This document shows, one piece after another, positions 33,916 through 45,304 of a DNA stretch of 64,000 nt (positions within the stretch are counted from its first letter, which is position 1; each line of letters starts with the position of its first letter). The DNA is from Lentzea californiensis (lineage in GTDB: Bacteria > Actinomycetota > Actinomycetes > Mycobacteriales > Pseudonocardiaceae). The stretch is from positions 1,488,001 through 1,552,000 of the forward strand of contig NZ_JANBBE010000001.1 in the NCBI RefSeq assembly GCF_024648825.1, given 5' to 3'. The translations under genes were made by a program, and so were the position numbers. The notes beneath the pieces are model-generated. The model made no database searches, was not told the DNA's origin, and was given only the letters and a program-made list of their open reading frames with translations.

Positions 33916-34686
33916 ATGGCTGGTAGATCTGGCGCTAGAGGCCGGGGCTTCGGTAGGAACTTCAACTACCAGGAGTGGGCTTCTGGCGGGTTTCAGTTCG
34001 ACGAGCCTGACGCGATACCCCAAGAACCAGAGGAAACCGAGGACGCGCCCCACGATGAGCGGGTTACAGGGCAAGGGCTAGGCGATATGTCTCAGCGTGA
34101 GGTGGACGACTCGTCGTCGTATCCGTACGACGACGTGCCGAACCGGTTCGACATAGACGGGTACGGCTCCGGGCTGTTCGGTGGCCCCGGCGCGGACCTC
34201 TTCGGCCAGCACGAGATGCCGGAGGCGGTGCCGGAGCAACTGCCGTACACGACCGGTCCGCATCCGGTCTACAGCACTGGCGGCCAACCGGCGTACAGCA
34301 CCGGTGCGCAGCCTCAAGTGCGTCCGGAGGAGAATGCTTCTGCGGACTCGGGTTCACTGGTGCGGCCTTACACACGCACCGGTGGACGCACACGACCCGA
34401 CTACGACCTTGCTATCGAGGCGCTGATTTCGACCAGCGAAAAGGGCCTCGAACGGGATGCCGCAGTACTTCCCGAGCACAGGTCGATCTGCGGGCTGTGT
34501 GTGGACACGCGGTCGGTGGCCGAGGTCGCGGCACTCCTACGCTTGCCACTTGGCGTCGTGCGGGTGTTGATCGGCGACATGGCAAGCATGGGTTTGGTTT
34601 TGATTCACCAGGGCGGTCTGGTCGTGGGGGACCGGCCTTCCATGGAATTCCTGGAGAGGGTGCTCAGTGGGCTTCGCAAGCTCTAG
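33916..34686 (+). CDS. cvnC: DUF742 protein CvnC with an extended N-terminus
   Basis: A 256-residue protein. The last 115 residues are the DUF742 domain (SLVRPYTRTGGRTRPDYDLA, HRSICGLCVDTRSVAEVAAL, LPLGVVRVLIGDMASMGLVL), a winged-helix-like fold. The first 140 residues are acidic, Tyr/Gly/Pro-rich and disordered, longer than in the usual 120-residue members. The VYSTGGQPAYSTGAQ stretch is a short internal repeat. A GGGGTGAG ribosome site precedes ATG 33916. The gene overlaps cvnD by 20 bases. Confidence 0.92.
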   Translation: MAGRSGARGRGFGRNFNYQEWASGGFQFDEPDAIPQEPEETEDAPHDERVTGQGLGDMSQREVDDSSSYPYDDVPNRFDIDGYGSGLFGGPGADLFGQHEMPEAVPEQLPYTTGPHPVYSTGGQPAYSTGAQPQVRPEENASADSGSLVRPYTRTGGRTRPDYDLAIEALISTSEKGLERDAAVLPEHRSICGLCVDTRSVAEVAALLRLPLGVVRVLIGDMASMGLVLIHQGGLVVGDRPSMEFLERVLSGLRKL

Positions 34687-35272
34687 TCCCCAGGGCGCCG
34701 AGGGCGCACGGAAGCCGACGACGTCTGCCAAGATCGTGGTGGCGGGTGGCTTCGGTGTGGGCAAAACGACGTTCGTCGGCTCGGTGTCCGAGATCGTCCC
34801 GTTGACCACCGAGGCGGTGATGACCGAGGCCAGCGCGGGGGTGGACGACCTCTCCGCCACGCCCAACAAGGTCACCACGACCGTCGCGATGGACTTCGGC
34901 CGTGTGTCGCTCGACAGCGATTTGATCCTGTACCTCTTCGGTACACCGGGTCAGCACCGGTTCTGGTTCATGTGGGACGACCTGGTACGCGGCGCCATCG
35001 GCGCCATCGTGCTGGTCGACACCCGCCGCCTGGCCGACGCGTTCGCCTCGATCGACTTCTTCGACGACCGGCAGCTGCCGTACGTCGTCGGCGTCAACTG
35101 CTTCGACGGCCTCCTCCACCACAGGCTGGAGGACGTGCGCGAAGCGCTGACGATCGACGAGTCGGTGCCGATCGTGACCTGCGACGCGCGCAACCGGCAG
35201 TCGACGAAGCAGACGCTCATCACGCTGGTGGAGCACGCGATGCGCCAGTGGATGTCCGTCCGCGCGGGCTGA
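34667..35272 (+). CDS. cvnD: Ras-like GTP/ATP-binding protein CvnD
   Basis: A 201-residue small GTPase-like protein from GTG 34667 inside the cvnC 3' end. The P-loop is VVAGGFGVGKTTFVGSVSE, the G3-like motif is LYLFGTPGQHRFWFMW, and GVNCFD occupies the NKxD position with a changed sequence, as is usual for this family. It is the molecular switch of the conservon. A cytochrome P450 gene (cvnE) follows in many conservons but not here. Confidence 0.94.
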   Translation: MGFASSSPQGAEGARKPTTSAKIVVAGGFGVGKTTFVGSVSEIVPLTTEAVMTEASAGVDDLSATPNKVTTTVAMDFGRVSLDSDLILYLFGTPGQHRFWFMWDDLVRGAIGAIVLVDTRRLADAFASIDFFDDRQLPYVVGVNCFDGLLHHRLEDVREALTIDESVPIVTCDARNRQSTKQTLITLVEHAMRQWMSVRAG

Positions 35273-35310
35273 TACTCCTTCCGCCGGAGTACGACCGCAC
35301 GCACAACTGA

Positions 35311-35350
35311 ACGAGGCGAGCGCCACCTTCGGGTACGGCGCTCGCCTCGT
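35311..35350 (+). terminator. Perfect 14-bp hairpin ending the conservon
   Basis: ACGAGGCGAGCGCC (35311-35324) pairs perfectly with GGCGCTCGCCTCGT (35337-35350) around a 12-base loop, 38 bases after the cvnD stop. Confidence 0.75.
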
Positions 35351-35425
35351 CGTTGCGGTCTGATCAAGCTCGGTCGTCATCCGTTCAACCGGTCGTCCCT
35401 TCGCCGTTCTTCGCCGCTGCCGCCG

Positions 35426-35731
35426 TCAGCCGATGTACAGGCCGACACCTAGGCCGATGAAGAGCCCGTCGAGCAGACCGTGATGACCGTGGTGCCAGTC
35501 GTCATCCCAGTCGTCGTCGTCCCAGTCGTGCCAGTGGTGTCCGATGCCGATCCCGAGGCCGAGGCCGACCCCGATGTCGTCGATCCTGGGGGCGGTGTCC
35601 ACCTGGACGTGGGCGGCGTTGTCGTCCTGCGTGATCGGGGCGGCCGCCGCCGTGCCGGACGAGAACGGCAAGGCGAAGGCCAGGGCTGTGAGGGTGGCGG
35701 CGACTTGGAGCGCCGGCCGTGTGCTGACCAT
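35426..35731 (-). CDS. Small secreted His/Asp/Trp-rich protein
   Basis: A 101-residue protein with a signal peptide (LTALAFALPFSSGTAAAA). The mature part begins TQDDNAAHVQVDTAPRIDDI, then a Gly-rich segment with alternating hydrophobics, then HHWHDWDDDDWDDDWHHGHH, then another Gly-rich hydrophobic segment ending the chain. The dense His and Asp suggest metal binding, and the flanking Gly-rich segments could associate with membrane or self-assemble. AGGAGG lies just before ATG 35731. No family was recognised. Similar small secreted proteins occur in actinomycetes but have no known role. Confidence 0.75.
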   Translation of the reverse strand: MVSTRPALQVAATLTALAFALPFSSGTAAAAPITQDDNAAHVQVDTAPRIDDIGVGLGLGIGIGHHWHDWDDDDWDDDWHHGHHGLLDGLFIGLGVGLYIG

Positions 35732-35851
35732 TGTGGAGTCCTCCTAGGTCGATGGCGGACGTGTCTCGGGTACGTCCACGTCAATCGACGCTAGGTCGCG
35801 GCGCGCCCACTGAAGTGTGGTTGCGGACCCCCGAAGGGGGACGACGGACCG

Positions 35852-38104
35852 TCAGGCCTCGTCCACCAACGCCGCCGACGTGATGCGATGGAGTGGGAAC
35901 CTGAGCACCTCTCCGTAGCTGTGGTCGTAGCCCTCCAGCACGCCACCCCCGACGACGTGCGGCTCGATCACGCGCTGTGCCGCCGTGCCGTGCGAGTCGA
36001 CGAACCCGACGAGCACGCTGCGGCGCGCCCGTGCGGCCTGCTGGAGCAACGACAGGGTCGCGGACGGACCGGCGCCGAGGTGCCCGGGAACGGAGATCCG
36101 TTCACCCCGTGGTGTCGCGGCGGCACGATCACCGGCCCGGACCAGCCGGACGAGTTCACCCAACCGCTCGTCGGCGTGCACGGCGGGTGACACCGGTTTG
36201 CGGGCACTGCGCTGCCTCGGCGTGGTCCGGCGGCCGCCCGGCCGCAGGTCCAGGACCTGGCCGTCCGGGCCCTCCGCGGCCGGGGCGAACCCGGCCGAGC
36301 GCAGCCCGTCCAGCACCTCCGCCAGCGGCAACGGGCTGACCAGCACGGTCGGGGCGATCCGGCGCAGCTCCAGCCGTGTGGCCTCCGGGTGCGCGAGGAC
36401 CTCGCTGATCAGCACCGGGTCGTCGCAGCGCAGGAACGAGCCCGCCGCCCCGCCGCGCAGCCTGCCGTGGCGGCGCGCGGCGTCGTCGATCAGGTACGTC
36501 AGCGACTGCGGGACGGGTGTGCGCGAGCGGGTCTTGAAGAGTTCCTGCAGCTCGTCGGCAGTGCGTCCGGCGTCGAAGGCGCGCCGGACGGTGGCCTCGC
36601 TGATCCGGTAGACCGTGGCGCCGCCGGCCGACTCGACGTTCGCGACCAGTGCCAGCTCGTCGGCGAGGTCCGGTTCCAGGCGGCCGGGGGCGACGACGGT
36701 GAGGTCGGCCTGCACCAGCACGTGGTCCAGCGGCGCGGGCAGGGCGTCGCCGAGGGACTTCGCGGCGTGGCCGGCACCCTCGTCGAGCAGCACGCGGCCC
36801 GCGCTGGTGATCGCGCCGAGGGCGAGCACGCCGACCGCGGTGCCCTCCTCGACCGTCCAGCGCACCAGTTCGTCGCGTTGCCTGCCGCCCCGGCGCGGTG
36901 CCCGCCAGCCGAGCACCGTGGCCAGGTCGGCCGCGGTCGAGAACGCGGTGCCCTTGGGGAACGCGCCGAGCGACTCCAGGATCCACCGCCGGTCGCGCGG
37001 GGCCTGCGCACGGCGGATCTCGTCCGCGAGCGGGTTGAAGAGCTTGTCCTTCTCGTCGCGGCGGCCGATCAGCGCGGGCAGCCGCGGCAGGTCGAGCCAG
37101 GCGTGCGCGAGCGTGGCCCAGCGGACCTCGGTGGTCGCGGCGAGCCACACGTCGGCCTTGGTCGTCGGCACCCACTCGGGTTCCGCGGCCTCGGTGTTCG
37201 CGGCCAGGTCCGCGCCGACCACGAGCTCGATCAGCAGCGCGGCGCGGCGTTCGTCGACGTCGAGGTCCTTGGCGGCCTTGCGCAGCTCGCGGACGCCCAG
37301 ACCGCCCGTCCGCAGCACCGGCGCCGGTTCGGCAGACCAGCTCGCGATCAGGTTCTCGACGTGCCGGACGAGCTCCAGGGCCTCACCCGCACCGGTCGCG
37401 TCGACGCTGCTCTGCTGGAACGTGGTGGTCTTCGGCTTCGGCTCGGTGACCTGGATCGGGCCCAGGGGGCGGTCGCCGCGCAGTTCGAGGGCGATCTCCC
37501 GCGGCAGTTCGACCGTGCCGGGATCGCGCCGCAGCAGCAGACCGCGGGCGAGCAGCCGTTGCACGGGCGTCTCGGCCTTGTCGAGCGGCACGACGCGGGA
37601 GGCGTCCTTGGTGTCGCCGATGGGCGGTCCGGAGGCGAGCTTCTGCAGGACCCGCTGCTCGCCCTCGGTGATGCCGCCCAGGTCGTAGGTCTGCCCGGTC
37701 CCGCGGCCCAGGCCACCCGGATACGCGCCGAACGCCTCGCGCGTGAGCGGCGGGACCGACAGCGCGTCGTCGTCGCCCCAGGCGAGGGCGAGGGACCTCA
37801 GCCTCGCGACCGCCTGCTTGAGCGGACGGGGCTTCACGTCCGGACCGAGGATCTGCGCGAGTGTGGGCAACGCCACGGGCCCGGCGTCCGCACCCTGCAC
37901 GACCAGGGCCTCGAGCACGGTCAGCGTGAAGGTGTCGAGGTCCTCGCAGGCACGCGCGATCGACGCCCTGGTGCCGACCCGTGTCGCGAGCACGGACATA
38001 TCGGCAGGTGGGGGCGTTGCCAGATCGGGGCGCGCGCGCAGCAGCGCGACGAGAGCGACGTCGTCCTGGGCGCGCAGCCAGTCGGCGAGTGTGATGCCGG
38101 ACAT
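35852..38104 (-). CDS. Helicase-C-terminal-domain protein (Rv0862c-like)
   Basis: A 750-residue protein starting MSGITLADWLRAQDDVALVA. It resembles the actinobacterial XPB/Ssl2-like helicase-C-terminal-domain family encoded next to XPB in M. tuberculosis (Rv0862c). No Walker motifs are seen, so it is not itself a helicase. The C-terminal 80 residues (RARRSVLVGFVDSHGTAAQR, then LEGYDHSYGEVLRFPLHRI) resemble a WYL-like regulatory fold. A start at 38152 would add 16 residues. Here it lies about 10 kb from the XPB gene, separated by the LppU-like array and conservon. Confidence 0.85.
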   Translation of the reverse strand: MSGITLADWLRAQDDVALVALLRARPDLATPPPADMSVLATRVGTRASIARACEDLDTFTLTVLEALVVQGADAGPVALPTLAQILGPDVKPRPLKQAVARLRSLALAWGDDDALSVPPLTREAFGAYPGGLGRGTGQTYDLGGITEGEQRVLQKLASGPPIGDTKDASRVVPLDKAETPVQRLLARGLLLRRDPGTVELPREIALELRGDRPLGPIQVTEPKPKTTTFQQSSVDATGAGEALELVRHVENLIASWSAEPAPVLRTGGLGVRELRKAAKDLDVDERRAALLIELVVGADLAANTEAAEPEWVPTTKADVWLAATTEVRWATLAHAWLDLPRLPALIGRRDEKDKLFNPLADEIRRAQAPRDRRWILESLGAFPKGTAFSTAADLATVLGWRAPRRGGRQRDELVRWTVEEGTAVGVLALGAITSAGRVLLDEGAGHAAKSLGDALPAPLDHVLVQADLTVVAPGRLEPDLADELALVANVESAGGATVYRISEATVRRAFDAGRTADELQELFKTRSRTPVPQSLTYLIDDAARRHGRLRGGAAGSFLRCDDPVLISEVLAHPEATRLELRRIAPTVLVSPLPLAEVLDGLRSAGFAPAAEGPDGQVLDLRPGGRRTTPRQRSARKPVSPAVHADERLGELVRLVRAGDRAAATPRGERISVPGHLGAGPSATLSLLQQAARARRSVLVGFVDSHGTAAQRVIEPHVVGGGVLEGYDHSYGEVLRFPLHRITSAALVDEA

Positions 38105-38190
38105 TCTCACCACGGTATATGGGTCGCCGGAGATGACATCGTGCTCTGTCACACTTGTGCCCGTCAGCAGGCACCACCGAGGAGGAGAAC

Positions 38191-38376
38191 GTGGCGAAAG
38201 GACGCCCGGGACGGGTCGACCCGCACTGGCCGGAGGGTGCGGACGGCAGCCATCCCGTCACCGAACTGACCAGTGACCTGCAGGGTGCGCTCTCCCCGTT
38301 CGGCACGGTGACGTTCCCGCTGCCGCCGGAGGACCTCCCGTACAAGCACCCGGTGACCGAGATCAACAAGTCCTGA
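38191..38376 (+). CDS. Small conserved actinobacterial protein (Rv0863-like position)
   Basis: A 61-residue protein from GTG 38191 with GGAGGAGAAC directly upstream. It is Pro-rich with a repeated HPVTE motif (SHPVTELTSDL and KHPVTEINKS). It has no Cys, no signal and no recognised domain. It is divergent from the helicase-C gene, and in M. tuberculosis a small hypothetical gene (Rv0863) holds the same place before moaC. It is followed by an unusually long perfect terminator stem. Confidence 0.72.
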   Translation: MAKGRPGRVDPHWPEGADGSHPVTELTSDLQGALSPFGTVTFPLPPEDLPYKHPVTEINKS

Positions 38377-38383
38377 CCTGATC

Positions 38384-38434
38384 GCACGCGGGGACCTTTC
38401 GTACCGCATGTCGGTACGAAAGGTCCCCGCGTGC
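38384..38434 (+). terminator. Terminator with a perfect 22-bp stem
   Basis: Bases 38384-38405 pair perfectly with 38413-38434 around a 7-base loop (GCATGTC); the stem starts GCACGCGGGGACC. TTTGT follows. It begins 8 bases after the small gene stop. Confidence 0.85.
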
Positions 38435-38538
38435 GTTTGTCAGGGGCGGCTTAAAACTCGCCGAGTCGGGTGAGTACCGCAAAGGGCCCGGGGATAGGCT
38501 CGTTTCCCGCTTGAGCTGTACTTCGTGGGAGGACGACG

Positions 38539-39921
<1,383 letters not shown>

Positions 39922-39969
39922 GGGATTTCGGCACGGGCCGTTCACGCGGGTCAGGCATACGATCGCCGT

Positions 39970-40439
<470 letters not shown>

Positions 40440-40443
<4 letters not shown>

Positions 40444-40910
40444 AGGCGGTGGTGATCACCGCGTCCAACCGCGCCGCCGCCGGCGTCTACGCCGATCGCA
40501 GCGGTCCTTTGATCGTCGAGTGGCTCGCCGGGCGCGGGTTCTCGGTTTCCTCACCGGTCGTGGTGCCGGATGGCGATCCGGTGCGCGAGGCCCTGGCCTC
40601 CGCGGTGTCCGCCGGCGCTGATCTGGTGGTGACGACCGGGGGTACCGGAATCAACCCGACCGACCGGACTCCCGAGGCGACCCGCGCGGTTCTGGACTAC
40701 GAGGTGCCCGGGCTGGCCGATGTGATTCGAATGTCGGGGTGGCCACAGGTGCCCGGGTCGGTGTTGTCGCGTGGCGTCGCCGGGGTTGCCGGGCGGACGT
40801 TGATCGTGAACCTGCCCGGGTCGACCGGCGGGGTGCGGGACGGGCTGGAGGTGTTGTCGAGCGTGTTGGAACATGCGCTCGACCAACTGCGTGGAGGTGA
40901 CCACAAATGA
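40440..40910 (+). CDS. mog: Molybdopterin adenylyltransferase-like protein (MogA/MoaB)
   Basis: A 156-residue protein from GTG 40440 (GTGA overlap with moaC). The molybdopterin-binding motifs are VITASNRAAAGVYADRSGPL, VVTTGGTGINPTDRTPEAT and LIVNLPGSTGGVRDGLEVL. It should adenylate molybdopterin before molybdate insertion. Its TGA overlaps the moaE ATG. Confidence 0.94.
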
Positions 40911-41332
40911 GCGTGGTGCTGCGGGCCGTCGTGACCGAGGAACCGTTGTCGGTGGAGGAGCACGCGGCCCTGGTCGGATCTGACCGGGCCGGTGCCGTGG
41001 TCACCTTTTCCGGTGTCGTGCGGGATCACGACGGTGGGCGGGCGGTGCTGGAGTTGGAGTACCACTCACACCCCTCGGCTTCCGATGTCGTGGCCGAGGT
41101 GGTTTCTTCCCTGGCCGCCAAGTACTCCGGGGTGCACGGGATCGCTGTCTCGCACCGGGTCGGGCCGTTGAAGATCGGGGATGTGGCGTTGGCCTGTGCT
41201 GTGGCCGCCGAGCATCGGGGGGAAGCGTTCTCCCTTTGTGCCGATCTGGTGGACGAGGTCAAGGCTCGGTTGCCTGTGTGGAAGAGGCAGGTCTTTCCTG
41301 GGGGCGAGGACGAGTGGGTCAACTGCCCCTGA
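40907..41332 (+). CDS. moaE: Molybdopterin synthase catalytic subunit MoaE
   Basis: A 141-residue large subunit of molybdopterin synthase, which takes sulfur from the MoaD thiocarboxylate. Motifs are GAVVTFSGVVRDHDGGRAVL, LEYHSHPSASDVVAEVV, HRVGPLKIGDVALACAVAAE and a C-terminal LPVWKRQVFPGGEDEWVNC that carries the catalytic Lys. The stop codon lies in a tandem CTGAGTC repeat. Confidence 0.95.
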   Translation: MSVVLRAVVTEEPLSVEEHAALVGSDRAGAVVTFSGVVRDHDGGRAVLELEYHSHPSASDVVAEVVSSLAAKYSGVHGIAVSHRVGPLKIGDVALACAVAAEHRGEAFSLCADLVDEVKARLPVWKRQVFPGGEDEWVNCP

Positions 41333-41356
41333 GTCCTGAGTCCTGAGTCCTGAGTC
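41329..41356. repeat. Four perfect tandem copies of CTGAGTC
   Basis: The heptamer CTGAGTC repeats four times without error, and the first copy contains the moaE TGA (41330-41332). Because 7 is not a multiple of 3, copies place TGA in all three frames. Confidence 0.9.
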
Positions 41357-41498
41357 TGGCCGTGCGGGTCGCCTTGCGAATGCCGGCGACGGTTCCAGCG
41401 AAGCGGGTGCGTTGAGACCGATCCTCTGCCTGATGGCCCGGCCTGCTTGCCGCCGCCCTGCCCGCCCGCTGTGGGCTTGCCCCACCCGGAAATGCAGG

Positions 41499-41537
41499 CA
41501 GGGATCTCACCGTCGGGGGGTAACGGTGAGATCCCTG
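41499..41537. terminator. Bidirectional terminator between moaE and rpfA
   Basis: CAGGGATCTCACCGT (41499-41513) pairs perfectly with ACGGTGAGATCCCTG (41523-41537) around CGGGGGGTA, between convergent genes. Confidence 0.8.
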
Positions 41538-41607
41538 GTCCTGTGTCAGCCCACGTCTACGGGCCGGCGTTCGTGCGGCCGATCAGATCGGTCCGAGCCT
41601 GGGCGGC

Positions 41608-42491
<884 letters not shown>

Positions 42492-42656
42492 GTAACGGTT
42501 TGGAACGTTGTGGGAAGCCTACAAAACAGCAGCTCAAAGGTGTCGTTATCGGTCCGTTTCCAATCTGAGATCGGCCGAGATCTATCACGGAAAGTGAGGC
42601 GTGCCTCACGCGTGTCGAGCCGTTCGGGGACCGCCGTCCACGGCCGAGCGGGGACT

Positions 42657-45077
42657 GTGGACCGCGTGCGGTCACGGCTGCCCGATGATGTCGTGATGGG
42701 CAGGGAGTCACGCCTGGAGGCGTTGCACCGCGCGTTGCGGGAGAAGGCCGGCCAGCCGGTGTTGTTCGGCGATCTCGTCCGCGCGGTCTGGGGTGACGAA
42801 CCACCTGCGGGACCGCTGCCCGCGTTGCGCAGCCTCGTGCGCAGGCTGCGGCAGTCCGTCGAGGACGAGATCGTCACCGACGCGTCCGGCTACCGGCTCG
42901 TCGTGCGCCGGCCAGGCCCTGCCCAGCTGCCCGCGGACCTCCCGGACTTCGTCGGCCGCGAGGAGGAGCTCGCCGCACTGTCCTCGTCCGGCTCGCCGGT
43001 GCTCGCGATCACCGGCCCTCCCGGCGTCGGCAAGACGGCGCTCGCGGTCCGGCTCGCCCACCGCATCCGCGACCGGTTCCCCGACGGCCAGCTGCACGTC
43101 GACCTGCGCGGGTTCGCGACGGGACCGGCGGTCACCGTCGAGCAGGCGCTCGGCCGGTTCCTGCGCGCGCTCGGCGTGCCGCCCGCGAACGTCCCCGTGG
43201 ACCTCGACGAGCAGATCGAGCTCTACCGGGCGAAGTTGCAGGGCCGGCGGGTGCTCGTGCTGCTCGACAACGCCACCGAACTGACCTCGCTCGTGCCGGA
43301 TGTCGAGGGATGCACGGCCATCGTGACCAGCAGGAACGAGCTCCCGGGGCAGATCAGGCTCGACGTGCTGGGCGACGCGGAGGCCGCAGCGCTGCTCGAT
43401 CGCATGAAGATCGACGGCTCGTCCGGTGACCGCACCGAGCTGATCCGGCTCTGCGCGCACCTGCCGCTGGCGCTGCGCATCGCGGGTGCGCACCTGGCCG
43501 ACCAGCACCTGCCCGACTACCTCGCCGACCTGCGCGGCGACGGCAGGCTGGACGCGCTGGAGATCGAGGGCGACGCGGCGGTGCGGGCGGCGTTCGCGTT
43601 GTCCCGCAAGGCTTTGCCGGACGACGCACGCCACCTGTTCGGGCTTTTGAGCGTGCACCCCGGCACCGGCTTCGACGTCGAGGACACGGCCGTGCTCAGT
43701 GAAATGCTCGCTGAAGACACCGCCCGGCAGCTCGAGGTGCTGGTGCACGCGGGACTCGTGCAGCGGTCAGGGGAACGGTTCGCCCTGCACGACCTGATCC
43801 GGCTCTTCGCCGCGGAAAGCGCCGGCCCCGACGGACCTCCGGCGCTGCGGCGGCTGCTGTCCGCCTACCTGGCCACCGCACTGCGAGCCGTGGCGCTGGT
43901 CGCTCCCGCGATCACCAGGCTGCCGCAGCTGGAGCTCGACGTAGAAGGACTGAGCTTCGCCAGTGCCGACGAGGCGCATCGGTGGCTCGACGCGAAGCGC
44001 GCGGTCCTGGTGGCGGCGGCGCAGGTCGCGCCACATCCGTTCGCGAGCCGCCTGGCCGACGCGCTGCGCGGCTACCTCAACTCCGGTGGTTACCGGCTGG
44101 AACTCGGCGTGGTGCTGGACGCCGGCCTCAGGACAGCACGGGCGGCGGCCGACCTGGACGGGGAGGTGGCGATGCACAACGGGTTCGGCCACCTGCGCTG
44201 GGAGACGGGCGACTACGCCGGGGCCCTGAAGTCGTACGGTGCCGCGGCCGAACTCGCGACCTCGGACCTGATGAAGGGCACGTTGCTCAACAACATGGGG
44301 CTGGTGAAGCGGGATATCGGCGACCTCGACGGTGCGCTGGCGGATCTGCGGGAGGCGTTGCCGATCTCGCGTGCCCACCCGGCCCTCTACCTGACCGTGC
44401 TGCCCAACCTGGGCACCGTCCACGGCATGCGCGGCGAGCTGCGCAAGGCGGTCGAGCTCTTCGAGGAGACCGTGCTGTTGTCGGAGGAGCACGGATTCAA
44501 GATCAAGACCGCCGGTGCCCACGAGAACCTCGGCGTCGTCCACGTGGACCTGGGGGAGTACGAACAGGCGCGGCGGCACCTGGAGATCTCGCGCACCGCC
44601 TACGCGCGGATCAACATCGCGAAGCCGAACATGCTGATCATGCTCGCCGAGGTGGCCGGGCTGACCGGTGATCGCGAGAGGGCCAGGGCGCTGGCGTCCG
44701 AGGGGCTTGCGATGGCGCGCAAGGTGCACCAGGTCCGGATGGAGATCGACGCGATGGTCGTACTGGACGAGCTGGAGGCGGCGATCGAGCTGGCGAACCG
44801 GATCAACTTCCCGAGCGGGCGGCGCAAGGCGCAGCTGAAGCTCGCGAGGCACGACCGGACGGTCGCCGCCGAGCTGGTGCGAGACGTGCGGGACAACAAC
44901 GACCTGCTGATGGAGTCCCCGGCGGTGCTCGCGCTGGCCGAGGCGACCGCCGACCCGGACCTGGCGAGGGAAGCCCTGGAGCTCGCGAAAGCACGCGAGC
45001 AGGGCGCTGTGGTGCGTCGTGCGGAGGCGTTCCTGGCCGCTCAGCCGCCCGCGAACGGCGGCAGCACGTCCAGCTGA
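42657..45077 (+). CDS. AfsR-like NB-ARC/TPR regulator with a short winged-helix N-terminus and no BTAD domain
   Basis: About 806 residues; the start is uncertain (GTG 42657, GTG 42666 or ATG 42696, none with a strong ribosome site). The N-terminal 80 residues form a winged-helix-like unit (VLFGDLVRAVWGDEPPAGPL, LRSLVRRLRQSVEDEIVTDA, SGYRLVVRRPG). NB-ARC follows directly (DFVGREEELAAL, Walker A ITGPPGVGKTAL, RVLVLLDNA, LPLALRIAGAHLADQ). The C-terminal half is TPR repeats (LLNNMGLVKRDIGDLDGALA, HENLGVVHVDLGEYEQA). The bacterial transcription-activation domain that normally links these parts in AfsR/SARP proteins is missing. Its 3' end overlaps moaD by 37 bases. Confidence 0.83.
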   Translation: MDRVRSRLPDDVVMGRESRLEALHRALREKAGQPVLFGDLVRAVWGDEPPAGPLPALRSLVRRLRQSVEDEIVTDASGYRLVVRRPGPAQLPADLPDFVGREEELAALSSSGSPVLAITGPPGVGKTALAVRLAHRIRDRFPDGQLHVDLRGFATGPAVTVEQALGRFLRALGVPPANVPVDLDEQIELYRAKLQGRRVLVLLDNATELTSLVPDVEGCTAIVTSRNELPGQIRLDVLGDAEAAALLDRMKIDGSSGDRTELIRLCAHLPLALRIAGAHLADQHLPDYLADLRGDGRLDALEIEGDAAVRAAFALSRKALPDDARHLFGLLSVHPGTGFDVEDTAVLSEMLAEDTARQLEVLVHAGLVQRSGERFALHDLIRLFAAESAGPDGPPALRRLLSAYLATALRAVALVAPAITRLPQLELDVEGLSFASADEAHRWLDAKRAVLVAAAQVAPHPFASRLADALRGYLNSGGYRLELGVVLDAGLRTARAAADLDGEVAMHNGFGHLRWETGDYAGALKSYGAAAELATSDLMKGTLLNNMGLVKRDIGDLDGALADLREALPISRAHPALYLTVLPNLGTVHGMRGELRKAVELFEETVLLSEEHGFKIKTAGAHENLGVVHVDLGEYEQARRHLEISRTAYARINIAKPNMLIMLAEVAGLTGDRERARALASEGLAMARKVHQVRMEIDAMVVLDELEAAIELANRINFPSGRRKAQLKLARHDRTVAAELVRDVRDNNDLLMESPAVLALAEATADPDLAREALELAKAREQGAVVRRAEAFLAAQPPANGGSTSS

Positions 45078-45304
45078 GAACCGGCCGGCACGCGCACCGA
45101 CGTGTCGCGCACCGCGACGCCGTCCAGCAGGAAGCTCGACGCCGCGAGGACCTTGCCGAGCTTCGAGCCGTGCCGTTCGCCGATGGTGCTGACCACGAGC
45201 GCCACGGTGGGCTCGGAGGCGTCGAGCTGCAGGTCCTCGTCGGCCACCCCGGCCGCGGCCCGCGCACCTGCGAAGTAGCGGATCTTCACGGCCGTCACTG
45301 TCAT
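45041..45304 (-). CDS. moaD: Molybdopterin synthase sulfur carrier MoaD
   Basis: An 87-residue ubiquitin-like protein. It starts MTVTAVKIRYFAGARAAAGV and ends DVLPPFAGG; the terminal Gly-Gly is the site of thiocarboxylation. It delivers sulfur to MoaE. ATG 45304 overlaps the moaA stop (ATGA), so moaA and moaD are co-translated. The last 37 bases overlap the convergent AfsR-like gene. Confidence 0.93.
   Translation of the reverse strand: MTVTAVKIRYFAGARAAAGVADEDLQLDASEPTVALVVSTIGERHGSKLGKVLAASSFLLDGVAVRDTSVRVPAGSQLDVLPPFAGG

Noticed and set aside
36389-38269. 626-residue open frame antisense to the helicase-C-domain gene
   Set aside because: Same mirror composition, and the opposite strand encodes a recognisable family.
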